A stretch of DNA of 64,000 bases from an uncultured Eubacteriales bacterium (GCA_905188025.1 CAJJKI010000002.1:83618-147617); one strand, 5' to 3'. Shown: positions 7,731-16,954, numbered from the stretch's first letter. The notes: generated by a model from the letters alone, not told the origin. Numbers and translations are program-made.

Positions 7731-8123
7731 TTATGAGATGAGGATATTTTTGAGAAGATTCTTTTTTTGATCTTCTTTAGGGAAGGAGATAGTTAAGATA
7801 CCATTTTGATATAGAGCTTTTATATCTGATTCTCTTTTAATACCTATATAGAAACTACGTTTTATTTCACCATATAGTCTTTCTCTTCTAATATATGTAT
7901 CAGGAGAACTTGAGAGGGTATTTTTATTGGCATATATAGTTAGATAACCGTTATCATAGTTTATCTTGATATTTTCTTTTTTTATACCAGGTAAGTCCAT
8001 TTCTAAGATATAACGATTATCTTTTTCATATATATCTGTTTTCATATATTCTTTTTCTTTAGGATAGGGATTATTGAATAAATCAAAATAATCATTTAAG
8101 TAATAATTTCTATTATGGTTCAT
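7731..8123 (-). CDS. Small heat shock protein, Hsp20/alpha-crystallin family
   Basis: 130 residues. The alpha-crystallin domain covers roughly residues 27-120, with the typical DNRYILEMDLPGIKKENIKI strand pair, YIRRERLYGEIKRSF, and ALYQNGILTISFPK, the A.x.nGvL.i..PK signature. The C-terminal I-x-I/V-like motif is NILIS. It is an ATP-independent holdase that forms oligomers and binds unfolding proteins. ATG 8121-8123 is preceded by GAAAGGAATGATTAC on the coding strand. No CIRCE element (TTAGCACTC inverted repeat) is visible upstream, so HrcA control is not supported. Confidence 0.92.
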   Translation of the reverse strand: MNHNRNYYLNDYFDLFNNPYPKEKEYMKTDIYEKDNRYILEMDLPGIKKENIKINYDNGYLTIYANKNTLSSSPDTYIRRERLYGEIKRSFYIGIKRESDIKALYQNGILTISFPKEDQKKNLLKNILIS

Positions 8124-8247
8124 GTAATCATTCCTTTCAAGTTTATTATGGATAAGTTATATGAAAATAATACGATAATATAGTGTAAAATAATGATATA
8201 TTATATATAAATAAAGAGAAATATGATATAATTATATGGGTGGTTAT

Positions 8248-9333
8248 ATGTATAATAGAGCACTAGAAGTATTAAATATTTTATGTGATAAGGGTTATAT
8301 AGCATATATAGTAGGAGGATATCCTAGAGATATGTTATTAGGAATAAAGACTAATGATATAGATATTTGTACTAATGCTACTCCTAAGGAGATAATAGAA
8401 ATATTTGATACGGATAATATTAGTGATACTAATTATGGATCGGTAAGAGTGATATATAAGAATTATCACTTTGATGTGACTACTTTTAGGAAAGATATTA
8501 AGTATGAAAATAATCGTAGACCTGTAAAGGTTAAATATATTAATGATCTTAAGAAAGATTTACTTAGAAGAGATTTTACTATTAATACTATGTGTATTGA
8601 TAAAGATGGTAATTTGATAGATATGCTTGGTGCTAAGAGTGATATTGATAAGAGAATAATTAAGACAGTAGGAAATCCAAGATATCGTATTAAAGAAGAT
8701 AGTTTAAGAATACTTAGAGCAATTCGTTTTGCAGGAGTACTTGATTTTGATATAGATAGTAAGACATTTAATTATATAAGAAAATATGGATATTTACTTA
8801 AGAATTTATCATATTCTAGGAAGAAGGAAGAACTTAATAAGATATTTTCTTCAGTTAATAAGGAGAAGGCTAGAAGGTTAATTATAGATAGTGGAATAGA
8901 TAAATATTTAGATATTAATAATTTAGAAGAAATAGTTCTATGTGATGATATAATTGGTATATGGAGTCAGTTAGAAGTAGATGATAGTTATCCATTCTCT
9001 AAGGTAGAGAAAGAGATGATTAAGAATATTAGAAGAATGAATCAAGAGGATTTTAATGAATATACAGTATATAAATATGGGTTATATGTATCTACTGTAG
9101 TAGGAAGTATTAAGGGAATTAGTTATAAGGAGATTAATGATATATATCATAATTTAGTTATTACTTCTAGGAAGGATATAGATATTAAGGCTATGGATAT
9201 AGCTAAGGCTCTTGATAGTAAGCCTGGGAGTTATATTAGTGATATATTTATTGATATTGAGAAAGAGATAGTAATGAAGAGACTTAAGAATGATAAGAAA
9301 GATATTATTAGATATATAAAGAAACATTATTAG
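8248..9333 (+). CDS. cca: CCA tRNA nucleotidyltransferase / poly(A) polymerase family protein
   Basis: 361 residues. Class II nucleotidyltransferase head: IVGGYPRDMLLGIKTNDIDI contains the GG motif, the RD pair and the catalytic D-x-D, followed by the second acidic strand FDVTTFRKD and the RRDFTINTM motif; EDSLRILRAIRFAG is the neck motif. The enzyme adds or repairs the 3' CCA of tRNAs. Start at 8248 (GGGTGG upstream); an ATG at 8236 is a poorer alternative because it overlaps that sequence. First gene of an operon continuing into ftsY, nine bases downstream. Confidence 0.9.
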   Translation: MYNRALEVLNILCDKGYIAYIVGGYPRDMLLGIKTNDIDICTNATPKEIIEIFDTDNISDTNYGSVRVIYKNYHFDVTTFRKDIKYENNRRPVKVKYINDLKKDLLRRDFTINTMCIDKDGNLIDMLGAKSDIDKRIIKTVGNPRYRIKEDSLRILRAIRFAGVLDFDIDSKTFNYIRKYGYLLKNLSYSRKKEELNKIFSSVNKEKARRLIIDSGIDKYLDINNLEEIVLCDDIIGIWSQLEVDDSYPFSKVEKEMIKNIRRMNQEDFNEYTVYKYGLYVSTVVGSIKGISYKEINDIYHNLVITSRKDIDIKAMDIAKALDSKPGSYISDIFIDIEKEIVMKRLKNDKKDIIRYIKKHY

Positions 9334-9341
9334 GAGGTTTT

Positions 9342-10313
9342 ATGGGATTATTTGATAAGATAAAGAAAGCTTTTAGTGGTAATAAAACACAAGAAGAGGT
9401 AGTTAATTATGATAAGGGGTTAGAGAAGAGTAGACGGGAGTTTGTTAGTCAATTAAGTAATTTATCTAAGAAGTATAAGAATATTTCAGAAGATTATTTT
9501 GAAGAGTTAGAGAATATTTTAATAATGGCTGATATTGGTATTAATACGGTAATGACTTTTGTAGATAGATTAAAGGATAGGGTTAAGAAAGAGAAGATAA
9601 CTGATAGTAATATTTTGAAAGAGATTATTGTAGATGAGTTGTTTGTAATGTATGTTGGAAATAATATTATTGATAGTAAGATTCATTTTAGTAGTGAAGG
9701 ACCTACGGTTATTTTGTTTGTGGGAGTTAATGGTGTTGGTAAGACTACGACGATTGGTAAGATAGGGGCAATGTATAAGAATAAGGGTAAGAAAGTGATG
9801 ATGGTAGCAGGAGATACTTTTAGAGCTGGTGCTAGGGAACAACTAGAACTATGGGGAGAGAAAACTGGTATTAGAGTTATTAGTAATGCTTCAAGTGATC
9901 CTGCAGCAGTTATGTATGATGCACTAGAGATAGCTAAGAAAGAAGAATATGATTTAGTACTTATTGATACAGCTGGTAGACTACAAAATAAGAGTAATTT
10001 GATGGATGAACTGGCGAAGATTAATAGAGTAGTTAAAAAAATTATTCCTGAAGCTCCACATGAGACATTATTAGTGATAGATGCTACTACGGGACAAAAT
10101 GGTATTAGTCAAGCTAAAGCTTTTAAAGAGATAACTAATATAACAGGAATAGTACTTACTAAATTAGATGGTACTGCTAAAGGGGGAATAGTATTAGCTA
10201 TTAAAGAAGAAGTAAATATTCCAGTTAAATATGTAGGACTAGGTGAAGGAGCAAACCAAATAGAAGCTTTTGATATAGAGAAATATATATATGGATTATT
10301 TAAAGATTTATAG
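9342..10313 (+). CDS. ftsY: Signal recognition particle receptor GTPase
   Basis: 323 residues, the short Gram-positive type with a brief acidic/basic A region and a complete NG domain. GTPase motifs: GVNGVGKTTTIGKIG (G1), DTFRAGAREQL, DTAGRLQNKSNLMDEL (G3), TKLDGTAKGG (G4), and a final AFD-type C-terminus. It docks the SRP-ribosome complex at the membrane for co-translational insertion. ATG 9342 follows TTAGGAGGTTTT. Its partner gene ffh is not in the window, but ylxM two genes later normally accompanies the ftsY-ffh pair. Confidence 0.97.
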   Translation: MGLFDKIKKAFSGNKTQEEVVNYDKGLEKSRREFVSQLSNLSKKYKNISEDYFEELENILIMADIGINTVMTFVDRLKDRVKKEKITDSNILKEIIVDELFVMYVGNNIIDSKIHFSSEGPTVILFVGVNGVGKTTTIGKIGAMYKNKGKKVMMVAGDTFRAGAREQLELWGEKTGIRVISNASSDPAAVMYDALEIAKKEEYDLVLIDTAGRLQNKSNLMDELAKINRVVKKIIPEAPHETLLVIDATTGQNGISQAKAFKEITNITGIVLTKLDGTAKGGIVLAIKEEVNIPVKYVGLGEGANQIEAFDIEKYIYGLFKDL

Positions 10314-10329
10314 AGAGGAATAAAAGGAT

Positions 10330-10575
10330 ATGGATAAGAAAAAGATAAAAATATTTATGATAATGTCTTTATTAGGAGCATTATTATTACTTGGTCTTGT
10401 GTTTGTTAATACAGCTTTTCTATCAGCATTTATGTTATGGCTAGCATTATTTATATTTAGTATTTGTTATTATATAAAAGATGATGAGAAGTATCTTTTA
10501 TTATATGGATTATTTCTTATTGGAGTATTACTAGTAATAGGAGCAGTAATATATATGGTTATGAGGGTTAGATAA
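10330..10575 (+). CDS. Small membrane protein (81 aa)
   Basis: Three hydrophobic segments (IFMIMSLLGALLLLGLVFV, FLSAFMLWLALFIFSICYY and LLYGLFLIGVLLVIGAVIYMV) separated by short loops, with positive charges at the N-terminus (MDKKKIK). No family recognised. RBS AGAGGAATAAAAGGAT; the stop codon overlaps the ylxM start, so it is translationally coupled inside the ftsY-ylxM operon. Confidence 0.65.
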   Translation: MDKKKIKIFMIMSLLGALLLLGLVFVNTAFLSAFMLWLALFIFSICYYIKDDEKYLLLYGLFLIGVLLVIGAVIYMVMRVR

Positions 10576-10868
10576 TGGAAGAACAAGAATTACTTATAAT
10601 GTTATATGACTATTATGGAGAGTTATTTAATGAACAACAAAGAGAATATTTTGAAAGATATTATTTTGATAATTTATCATTAGCAGAGATAGCAGAGAAT
10701 ACTGATAAGAGTAGGAATGCTATTCATAAAGGAATAAAAGCAGTATGTAGTAAATTATATGAATATGAAAAGATACTAGGAATGTATGAGAAGAGTAAGA
10801 AGATTAGAGAGATAATTAAAGAAGTTGATGATGAGAAGATAAAACATGAATTGGAGGAGTTATTATGA
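10575..10868 (+). CDS. ylxM: YlxM/p13-family putative SRP-operon HTH protein
   Basis: 97 residues of the UPF0122 family: a sigma-70 region 4-like helix-turn-helix (LLYDYYGELFNEQQREYF-type opening, then LSLAEIAENTDKSRNAIHKG). YlxM is usually encoded between ftsY and ffh and has been linked to SRP pathway regulation. Its position here behind ftsY fits. Its last four bases overlap the ATG of the next small gene (ATGA). Confidence 0.9.
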   Translation: MEEQELLIMLYDYYGELFNEQQREYFERYYFDNLSLAEIAENTDKSRNAIHKGIKAVCSKLYEYEKILGMYEKSKKIREIIKEVDDEKIKHELEELL

Positions 10869-11032
10869 AAAATAAATTACCTGTATTAATAGAAGATAAT
10901 GAATTACCTAGAAATAATTTAGATAATAATACAAGAAATAATAATTCTTTAGGATATGTAAGTGTTTTATATATAATTTCAATACTAGTGACTAGTTTTA
11001 GTGTTGCAGTAGTAATGGTATTAGGAAAGTAG
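10865..11032 (+). CDS. Single-pass small membrane protein (55 aa)
   Basis: ATG at 10865 overlaps the ylxM stop as ATGA and is preceded by GGAGGAG at a good distance. The first 28 residues are hydrophilic and Asn-rich; residues 31-53 form one transmembrane segment (YVSVLYIISILVTSFSVAVV). It fits tightly between ylxM and the AAA+ gene, with an eight-base gap to the latter. No family recognised; it could be a membrane anchor or regulator for one of its neighbours (inference). Confidence 0.6.
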   Translation: MKNKLPVLIEDNELPRNNLDNNTRNNNSLGYVSVLYIISILVTSFSVAVVMVLGK

Positions 11033-11040
11033 ATGGTATT

Positions 11041-11961
11041 ATGAATAATGAGAGTATATTAGAGAAATATGGAGAGAATTTAACAGAAGTTAAATATTTA
11101 GTAAATCCAGCAGTAGCAAGAGATAAAGAACTTAAGGAATTAGTAATGGTTTTACTTACTCCAGAGAAGTCAGCTTGTTTAGTAGGTAAGCCTGGTATTG
11201 GTAAGACTGCTATAGTAGAAGGACTTGCTTATAGGATTCAAATGGGAGATATGCCAAATGCTTTAAAGGGATATTCAGTATATAAGATTAGTACTCCGTC
11301 ATTAGTAGGTAGTACTACTGGTGAAAATAGAGTAATGGAATTAATGAAAGAATTACAAACTAAAGATAAGATTATTATTTTTATAGATGAGATTCATATG
11401 CTTATGGGAGGTAGTAATCAAGGACCAATGGACTTGGCTAATATGTTTAAAGAAGGATTAGGTAGAGGTACAGTTAAGTTAATTGGTGCTACGACGGTAG
11501 ATGAATATGAAAGATATATTCTTCGTGATAAGGCTTTTGTTAGAAGATTTGAAAGAATAGATATATCAGAACCTACTCAAGAAATGTGTGTTCAAATTCT
11601 TATGAGAACGATACCAAAGATTGAGATTCAAACAGGGGTTAAATTTAATTATACGGATTTTATAAAAGAGAATGTATGTAAATTTATAGTTAATATGACT
11701 AGTGAATATAAGAGAGTATATGAAATATCTAGTAGATATCCTGATATAGCTTTAACAGTACTTAGACAATGTTTTTCAGCAGCTTTATTTGATAATAGTA
11801 ATGAAGTAAAGTTTAGACATATATATGAAGCAGTTAAGTCTACTAAGGCAGTATATCCGGACGTAATTAGAAAAGAGTTAATAGTATTTAAGGATGCATT
11901 TAAAGATGAACTTACTAGTGAAGGGGTAGAGGTAATAATACCGGAAGAGACTTCAAGATAG
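11041..11961 (+). CDS. Stand-alone ClpB/ClpC D1-like AAA+ ATPase
   Basis: 306 residues corresponding to a single Clp/Hsp100 D1 module: Walker A GKPGIGKTAIVEG, Walker B IIIFIDEIHML, sensor/arginine-finger region GATTVDEYERYILRDKAFVRRF, then the C-terminal small domain. The N-terminal substrate domain, middle domain and second AAA+ ring of ClpB/ClpC are absent, so it is not a normal disaggregase subunit. NPAVARDKELKELV resembles the 'NPvlGRd.ei' Clp D1 opening, with ARD in place of GRD. Probably an oligomeric unfoldase-like or remodelling ATPase of unknown target. Same operon as ftsY and murE. Confidence 0.75.
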   Translation: MNNESILEKYGENLTEVKYLVNPAVARDKELKELVMVLLTPEKSACLVGKPGIGKTAIVEGLAYRIQMGDMPNALKGYSVYKISTPSLVGSTTGENRVMELMKELQTKDKIIIFIDEIHMLMGGSNQGPMDLANMFKEGLGRGTVKLIGATTVDEYERYILRDKAFVRRFERIDISEPTQEMCVQILMRTIPKIEIQTGVKFNYTDFIKENVCKFIVNMTSEYKRVYEISSRYPDIALTVLRQCFSAALFDNSNEVKFRHIYEAVKSTKAVYPDVIRKELIVFKDAFKDELTSEGVEVIIPEETSR

Positions 11962-12011
11962 TAATAATAATAAATGAGATGAATGATAATACAATTAAAT
12001 AGGAGGTAGAA

Positions 12012-13484
12012 ATGAAGTTAGATAGTTTATTTGAAAATATTCCTAATGAAGTTTTAAAGGGAAGTATGGATACGGAGATATTAGATATTGCATATGATTC
12101 AAGGCAAGTGAAAGATAATTATTTATTTGTAGCAATAGTAGGAAATGATCAAGATGGTCATGATTATATTGAATCTGCAATAGATAATGGGGCTACAGCA
12201 GTTTTAGTATCTAAAGATATTGAAGTATCTAGGGATGTAACAGTTATTAAAGTAAAAGATACAAGAAGTATTTTATCAAAGTTATCAATGAGATTATTTA
12301 AGTTTCCACAAAATAAGATGAAAACAATAGCTATAACTGGTACTAAGGGAAAGACTACAGTTAGTTTTATGATCAAGAAAATAATTGAAATGTCAGGAAA
12401 GAAATGTGGTCTTATAGGTACTACAGGAGTATATATTGGGAAGAAGTATTATCCTATTAAGAATACTACTCCAGAATCTTATGATACTTTAAAATATATG
12501 AATGAGATGGTTCATGATAAGATAGAATATATGGTAATGGAAGTATCTAGTCAAGCTCTTAAATATGATAGAGTAAATGATATTGTTTTTGATTTTGGTG
12601 TATTTACTAATTTAACACAAGATCATATAGGCCCAGGAGAGCACTCTAGTATGGATGATTATATAGATAGTAAAGGGAAACTATTTAGGCAATGTAATCA
12701 TGGAGTTCTTAATATAGATGATGATCACTTTTATGATATGATTCAAAGAGGAGATAGCTCTATTAATACATATGGATATAATGAAAAGGCTGATTTAAGA
12801 GCAGTTAAGTTAGATTTAGTGAGAGATGGTCATTTTGTAGGTATTAAGTTAGAGACAGCAGGAGTAATTAATGATACTTTTATGATTAGTAGTCCTGGAG
12901 AATTTTCTTCTTATAATGCAATGGCTGCTATACTTACATGTCATATGTTAGGGATAGATACTGATTGTATCAAAGAAGCTCTTAGTAACTTTTCAGTTAA
13001 AGGAAGAGTAGAACCAGTATGGGTATCAGATGATTTTACTTTATTAATAGATTATGCTCATAATGGAGTTAGTACTAAAAGTATTCTTAGTACTATTAGA
13101 AAATATGATCCAGGAAGAATAGTAACTATTTTTGGATGTGGTGGTAATAGAAGTAAAGATCGAAGATATGAAATGGGAGAAATAGCTTCTAAGTATTCAG
13201 ATTTTTGTATAATTACTGAAGATAATAATCGTTATGAAGAATTTGATGATATAGCTAAAGATATTATGAAGAATTTTGATAAGAAATGTGATCATGTTAT
13301 TATTCCTGATAGAAAAGAAGCTATTAAGTATGCAATAGAGAATGGTAAAAAGGGAGATATTATTATGCTTATTGGAAAGGGACATGAAGATTATAAAGAA
13401 ATTAAAGGAGTAAGATATCCTTTTGATGAGCGTGTAGTAATTAAAGAAATATTAGAAGAACTTGGTAGAAAGAAAAGTAATTAG
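12012..13484 (+). CDS. murE: UDP-N-acetylmuramoyl-tripeptide synthetase
   Basis: 490 residues. Mur ligase ATP loop TGTKGKTTVSFMI, catalytic region NTTPESYDT, SSQALKYDRV and FTNLTQDHIG, and the C-terminal FGCGGNRSKDRR and GKGHEDYKE motifs. It adds the third residue of the peptidoglycan stem to UDP-MurNAc-L-Ala-D-Glu. The amino-acid selectivity loop reads TEDNNR, close to the DNPR motif of meso-diaminopimelate-adding enzymes but with Asn for Pro; Lys-adding enzymes lack the Arg. A diaminopimelate substrate is therefore likelier but not certain. RBS AGGAGG. Ends at the terminator at 13493. Here murE is separate from the dcw-type block at 27-37 kb. Confidence 0.95.
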   Translation: MKLDSLFENIPNEVLKGSMDTEILDIAYDSRQVKDNYLFVAIVGNDQDGHDYIESAIDNGATAVLVSKDIEVSRDVTVIKVKDTRSILSKLSMRLFKFPQNKMKTIAITGTKGKTTVSFMIKKIIEMSGKKCGLIGTTGVYIGKKYYPIKNTTPESYDTLKYMNEMVHDKIEYMVMEVSSQALKYDRVNDIVFDFGVFTNLTQDHIGPGEHSSMDDYIDSKGKLFRQCNHGVLNIDDDHFYDMIQRGDSSINTYGYNEKADLRAVKLDLVRDGHFVGIKLETAGVINDTFMISSPGEFSSYNAMAAILTCHMLGIDTDCIKEALSNFSVKGRVEPVWVSDDFTLLIDYAHNGVSTKSILSTIRKYDPGRIVTIFGCGGNRSKDRRYEMGEIASKYSDFCIITEDNNRYEEFDDIAKDIMKNFDKKCDHVIIPDRKEAIKYAIENGKKGDIIMLIGKGHEDYKEIKGVRYPFDERVVIKEILEELGRKKSN

Positions 13485-13492
13485 ATATAAAT

Positions 13493-13524
13493 AAACTCTT
13501 CACAAAAATAGTGAGGAGTTTTAT
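13493..13524 (+). terminator. Intrinsic terminator after murE
   Basis: AACTCTTCAC / GTGAGGAGTT (13494-13503 and 13511-13520, one G-U) followed by TTTT. Closes the cca-ftsY-ylxM-murE operon. Confidence 0.85.
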
Positions 13525-13639
13525 TAAGTGATAGATAGTTAGATTATTATAATAAATATTTATTTAAGTGATGGACTAAATTGTAATGATTTGATAAAAT
13601 ATTATTATAATAAGTGGATTATGATAAGTGGTGATATAA

Positions 13640-15586
13640 ATGTATTTTAATAATAAAGGTAATACTAATATTGATAATGAATTTAATGAAAAAAAATTTA
13701 AATTATTTCGCTTTAATTTTAGTAGTAAGAATATTTTGTTAATAGTAGTTGGAATAATTCTCTTGATATTTGGAATAGTATTTTTTGTTAGACTAGGTAG
13801 TAAGAATAGAGTTACTTATTATTTAGAGCTTAATGGAGAAGAATTAGTTACTATTTATAAGGGTAATGAATATATAGAACCTGGATATATTGGAAGAGAT
13901 AGTAAGGGAAATGATCTAACTCAAGAAGTAATGATAGATAGTAATGTAGACACTAGTAATATTGGAGATTATCAGATAGTATATACTTTACATGATAAGT
14001 CTTTAAAGAGATATATAACAGTTACTGATAAGCCAGTAGGGGCTACTTATATATATTTAAAGGGAGATAATACGATATATCTTAATATAGGTGAAGAATA
14101 TAAGGAACCTGGATATTTAGTAATAGATTCTATTGATAGTAGTCTTACGGATAAAGTAGTAGTTTATAATAAGATAGATACTAGTAAGAAGGGAACTTAT
14201 CAGGTAGTATATACAGTAACTAATTCTACAGGAGTTACTACTAGTGCTAAGAGAACAGTTATTGTAATGGATGGAAATATATCACTGTCTTTAGATAATG
14301 ATGGGTATACTAATAAAGAGGTTGAAATAAATATCTATATTATGGATAATTATTTTGATTATCTTTTGTTACCTGATGGTAATAAAATAAAAGATAAGAG
14401 TTATACATATAAAGTTAGTGAGAATGGAGAATATAAGTTTATTAGTTATAATAAGACTGGTAAGGGGACAGAGTCTAGTATAACTGTATCTAATATTGAT
14501 AGAGAAGGGCCAACTGGTACATGTAGTGGAAGTTATGGAGATGGAAAAAGTAATATTATCGTAAATGCACAGGATAAGGCTGGTATAGGGAAGTACTCTA
14601 TTAATAGGAATAGTTATAGTAGTAATAATATTACAGTTAATAAAGAATATAGTAAGGTAACAGTAACGGTATATGATAAGTTAGGTAATAGTAGGGATAT
14701 AACATGTAATTTGAGTAAGAAGAGTACACCAGTACCATCTAGTTCTAGTAGTAGTGTTAATCCTCCGATAACTCCAGGTAGTAATAAGAATGTTAAATAT
14801 AATGTAACTAGTGACACAATTAATGTATGGATAGAAGCAGTATCTAATTATTATGTATCACATATTTGGGTAAAGGATGCTTATAATCAAATGAAGACAG
14901 CAGTACCTAATAATTTTGGTAATGAGTTATGGAAGGCATCAGATATACTTAATAATGCTATTAATAGTCATGGATACCAAAATAAGATTATAGTAGCAGT
15001 TAATGGAAGTGGATTCGTTTTAAAAGATACATATGACGTTGGATATTATTATGCTAATATAGCTTTTAATATGACTAGTGTTAGTCCAATAGTTATAGTG
15101 GAAGGAAAGGTACTTAGGGATATATCTAGTGGTAATATTCCTAGTAGTAAACATATTACTTATGGACTTAAGAAAGATGGATATTTAAGCTACTATAAAT
15201 ATGAGAAGGGTACTAATAGTAGTAATAATATTAATACTTCAAAGAAGATTATTAGTGATGGAGTACTTAATACAATAGCATTTAATCCAGTACTTGTTGA
15301 TAATGGAAATGTAGCTAGTAGTGATACTTCTCCGAATATAAGACAAGGATTTTGTCAGATAGATAAGAATAATTTTATCTTTATTACTAATAATGATGGA
15401 TCTAGAAGTAATGGATTTAGTTTTAAGAGAATGGGAGAATATATGGTTTCTTTAGGATGCAAGATGGGATTTAATCTAGATGGGGGAGGATCTACAACGT
15501 TATTATTTAAGGACAAGGATGGTAGTGTTAAGGCTTTAGTAGGTAACTCTAGAAAGATAGCAGATATAGTATATTTTCATGAATAA
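13640..15586 (+). CDS. Membrane-anchored protein with Ig-like repeats and phosphodiester glycosidase (NAGPA) domain
   Basis: 648 residues. A cytoplasmic basic stretch and one membrane segment (residues about 31-53) are followed by two DUF5011-like Ig-type repeats (GNEYIEPGYIGRDSKGNDLT and GEEYKEPGYLVIDSIDSSLT), a third beta-rich module, a Ser/Pro linker, and a C-terminal NAGPA-type domain ending NLDGGGSTTLLFK, the family signature. NAGPA-type domains cleave phosphodiester-linked sugars, and in Gram-positives the family is annotated as exopolysaccharide-associated. It is probably displayed outside the cell and acts on teichoic acid or capsule-like polymers (inference). RBS GGTGATATAA before ATG 13640. 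A double-hairpin terminator follows. Confidence 0.85.
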   Translation: MYFNNKGNTNIDNEFNEKKFKLFRFNFSSKNILLIVVGIILLIFGIVFFVRLGSKNRVTYYLELNGEELVTIYKGNEYIEPGYIGRDSKGNDLTQEVMIDSNVDTSNIGDYQIVYTLHDKSLKRYITVTDKPVGATYIYLKGDNTIYLNIGEEYKEPGYLVIDSIDSSLTDKVVVYNKIDTSKKGTYQVVYTVTNSTGVTTSAKRTVIVMDGNISLSLDNDGYTNKEVEINIYIMDNYFDYLLLPDGNKIKDKSYTYKVSENGEYKFISYNKTGKGTESSITVSNIDREGPTGTCSGSYGDGKSNIIVNAQDKAGIGKYSINRNSYSSNNITVNKEYSKVTVTVYDKLGNSRDITCNLSKKSTPVPSSSSSSVNPPITPGSNKNVKYNVTSDTINVWIEAVSNYYVSHIWVKDAYNQMKTAVPNNFGNELWKASDILNNAINSHGYQNKIIVAVNGSGFVLKDTYDVGYYYANIAFNMTSVSPIVIVEGKVLRDISSGNIPSSKHITYGLKKDGYLSYYKYEKGTNSSNNINTSKKIISDGVLNTIAFNPVLVDNGNVASSDTSPNIRQGFCQIDKNNFIFITNNDGSRSNGFSFKRMGEYMVSLGCKMGFNLDGGGSTTLLFKDKDGSVKALVGNSRKIADIVYFHE

Positions 15587-15587
15587 A

Positions 15588-15648
15588 AAAAAGATTACTC
15601 TTGTTAAAATGAACTTTAGGGGGTTCATTTATAGAGTAATCTTTTTAT
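15588..15648. terminator. Bidirectional double-hairpin terminator
   Basis: Outer stem AAAGATTACTCT / AGAGTAATCTTT (15590-15601, 15633-15644) and an inner stem AAATGAAC / GTTCATTT around TTTAGGGG, with A and T tracts at both sides. It serves both the NAGPA gene and the convergent clpP. Confidence 0.9.
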
Positions 15649-15656
15649 GATATAGT

Positions 15657-16223
15657 TTATAGTATTTTATCAATGATACCATAATCTAGAGCTTCAGGAG
15701 CAGTCATGTAATAATCTCTATCGGTATCTTTTTCAATTTGTTTGATATTTCTTTTGGTATTTTTTGATAGGATACTATTGATCTTGGTACGTAGTGAAAG
15801 GATTCTTTTGGCTACAATATCTATTTCAGTAGCTTGGCCTTTGACGCCACCGAGGGGTTGATGGATCATTACTTCACTATTGGGAAGGCAATATCTTTTA
15901 CCTTTTTTACCACATGATAATAGAAATGCAGCCATAGATGCACACATACCAACACAAGTTGTTGATACATCACTTTTGATAAAGTTCATAGTGTCATATA
16001 TAGCCATACCGGAAGTGATAGAACCTCCAGGAGAGTTAATATATAGAGAGATATCTTCATTGCTGATACTATCAAGGTAGAGGAGTTGAGCAATGACAAC
16101 GTTAGCTAGATCATCATCTATTTCCCCACTTAATAAGATTATACGATTTTTGAGAAGACGTGAATAGATATCATAAGCACGTTCTCCCATATTATTTTTT
16201 TCAATTACTGTTGGAATTAACAT
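15657..16223 (-). CDS. clpP: ATP-dependent Clp protease proteolytic subunit
   Basis: 188 residues. Catalytic serine in GMCASMAAFLL, histidine in EVMIHQPLGG, aspartate in KDTDRDYYM; the YINSPGGSITSGMAIYDTM substrate-groove signature and the TAPEALDYGIID C-terminal motif are also present. ClpP forms a tetradecameric chamber that degrades substrates unfolded by ClpX/ClpC. The N-terminal start ATG is preceded by AGGTGATAAA on the coding strand. Monocistronic; no CtsR-type operator was recognised upstream. Confidence 0.96.
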   Translation of the reverse strand: MLIPTVIEKNNMGERAYDIYSRLLKNRIILLSGEIDDDLANVVIAQLLYLDSISNEDISLYINSPGGSITSGMAIYDTMNFIKSDVSTTCVGMCASMAAFLLSCGKKGKRYCLPNSEVMIHQPLGGVKGQATEIDIVAKRILSLRTKINSILSKNTKRNIKQIEKDTDRDYYMTAPEALDYGIIDKIL

Positions 16224-16278
16224 TTTATCACCTAGTAATATTGTAGTACAAAATGATATGGTGTGATAGATAAAGGAG

Positions 16279-16308
16279 TCGACAAATAATTTAGATTTAT
16301 GATAAAAT
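16279..16308 (+). promoter_or_regulatory. Predicted sigma-A promoter for the MBL hydrolase
   Basis: TCGACA (16279-16284), an 18-base spacer, then TAAAAT (16303-16308), about 35 bp upstream of the GGAGG-led ATG at 16343. Pattern match only. Confidence 0.5.
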
Positions 16309-16342
16309 AATTATAGATAGATATTATATATATGGAGGTATT

Positions 16343-16885
16343 ATGAAGATAGAGAATATTAAAGTAGGGAGACTTAGATGCAACTGCTATATATTGGATA
16401 TAGATGATAGGGTATTAGTAATTGATCCAGGAGATGAATTTTCTAGGATAGAGAAAGTTATTGGTGATAGGGAAGTAGTTGGGGTTGTTATTACGCATCA
16501 TCATTTTGATCATGTAGGAGCATTAGATGAAGTAGTTAATAAATATAAGTGTAAGGTATATGATGGGTATAATTTATTAGAGGGAGTTAATGAGATAGAT
16601 AGATTTAAGTTTGAAGTGATATATACTCCTGGACATAAGGAAGATTTGATTACGATTTATTTTAAGGATGATAAGGTAATGTTTACGGGGGATTTTCTTT
16701 TTAAAGATAGTATTGGAAGATGTGATCTAGATGGTAGTAGCATGGATGATATGCTTAAATCTATTGATAAGATAAAGAAGTATCCAAGGGATATAGTAGT
16801 GTATCCAGGACATGGAGTAAGTACTACTTTAGGGTATGAGATAGATAATAATATATATTTTAGAAGTGATGGAAAATATATTTGA
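16343..16885 (+). CDS. Metallo-beta-lactamase-fold hydrolase (glyoxalase II-like)
   Basis: 180 residues. The zinc motif THHHFDHVGA (HxHxDH type), the second-shell histidine in YTPGHKEDLI, the aspartate in FTGDFLF and the last histidine in YPGHG are all present. This is the ligand set of the YcbL/GloB-like small hydroxyacylglutathione hydrolase-type family, which handles thioesters in low-GC bacteria, often with unknown natural substrate. RBS GGAGG. The stop TGA overlaps a TTGACA that may be part of the promoter of the next gene. Confidence 0.88.
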   Translation: MKIENIKVGRLRCNCYILDIDDRVLVIDPGDEFSRIEKVIGDREVVGVVITHHHFDHVGALDEVVNKYKCKVYDGYNLLEGVNEIDRFKFEVIYTPGHKEDLITIYFKDDKVMFTGDFLFKDSIGRCDLDGSSMDDMLKSIDKIKKYPRDIVVYPGHGVSTTLGYEIDNNIYFRSDGKYI

Positions 16886-16954
16886 CAAAGTGATATAGAT
16901 AATTGCTTTTGTTAATGATAGTAATAGAGTATACTATGAATAGATAGGAGGATT

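Noticed and set aside
8124..8247. CIRCE/HrcA operator for hsp20
   Set aside because: No TTAGCACTC-N9-GAGTGCTAA inverted repeat could be found upstream.
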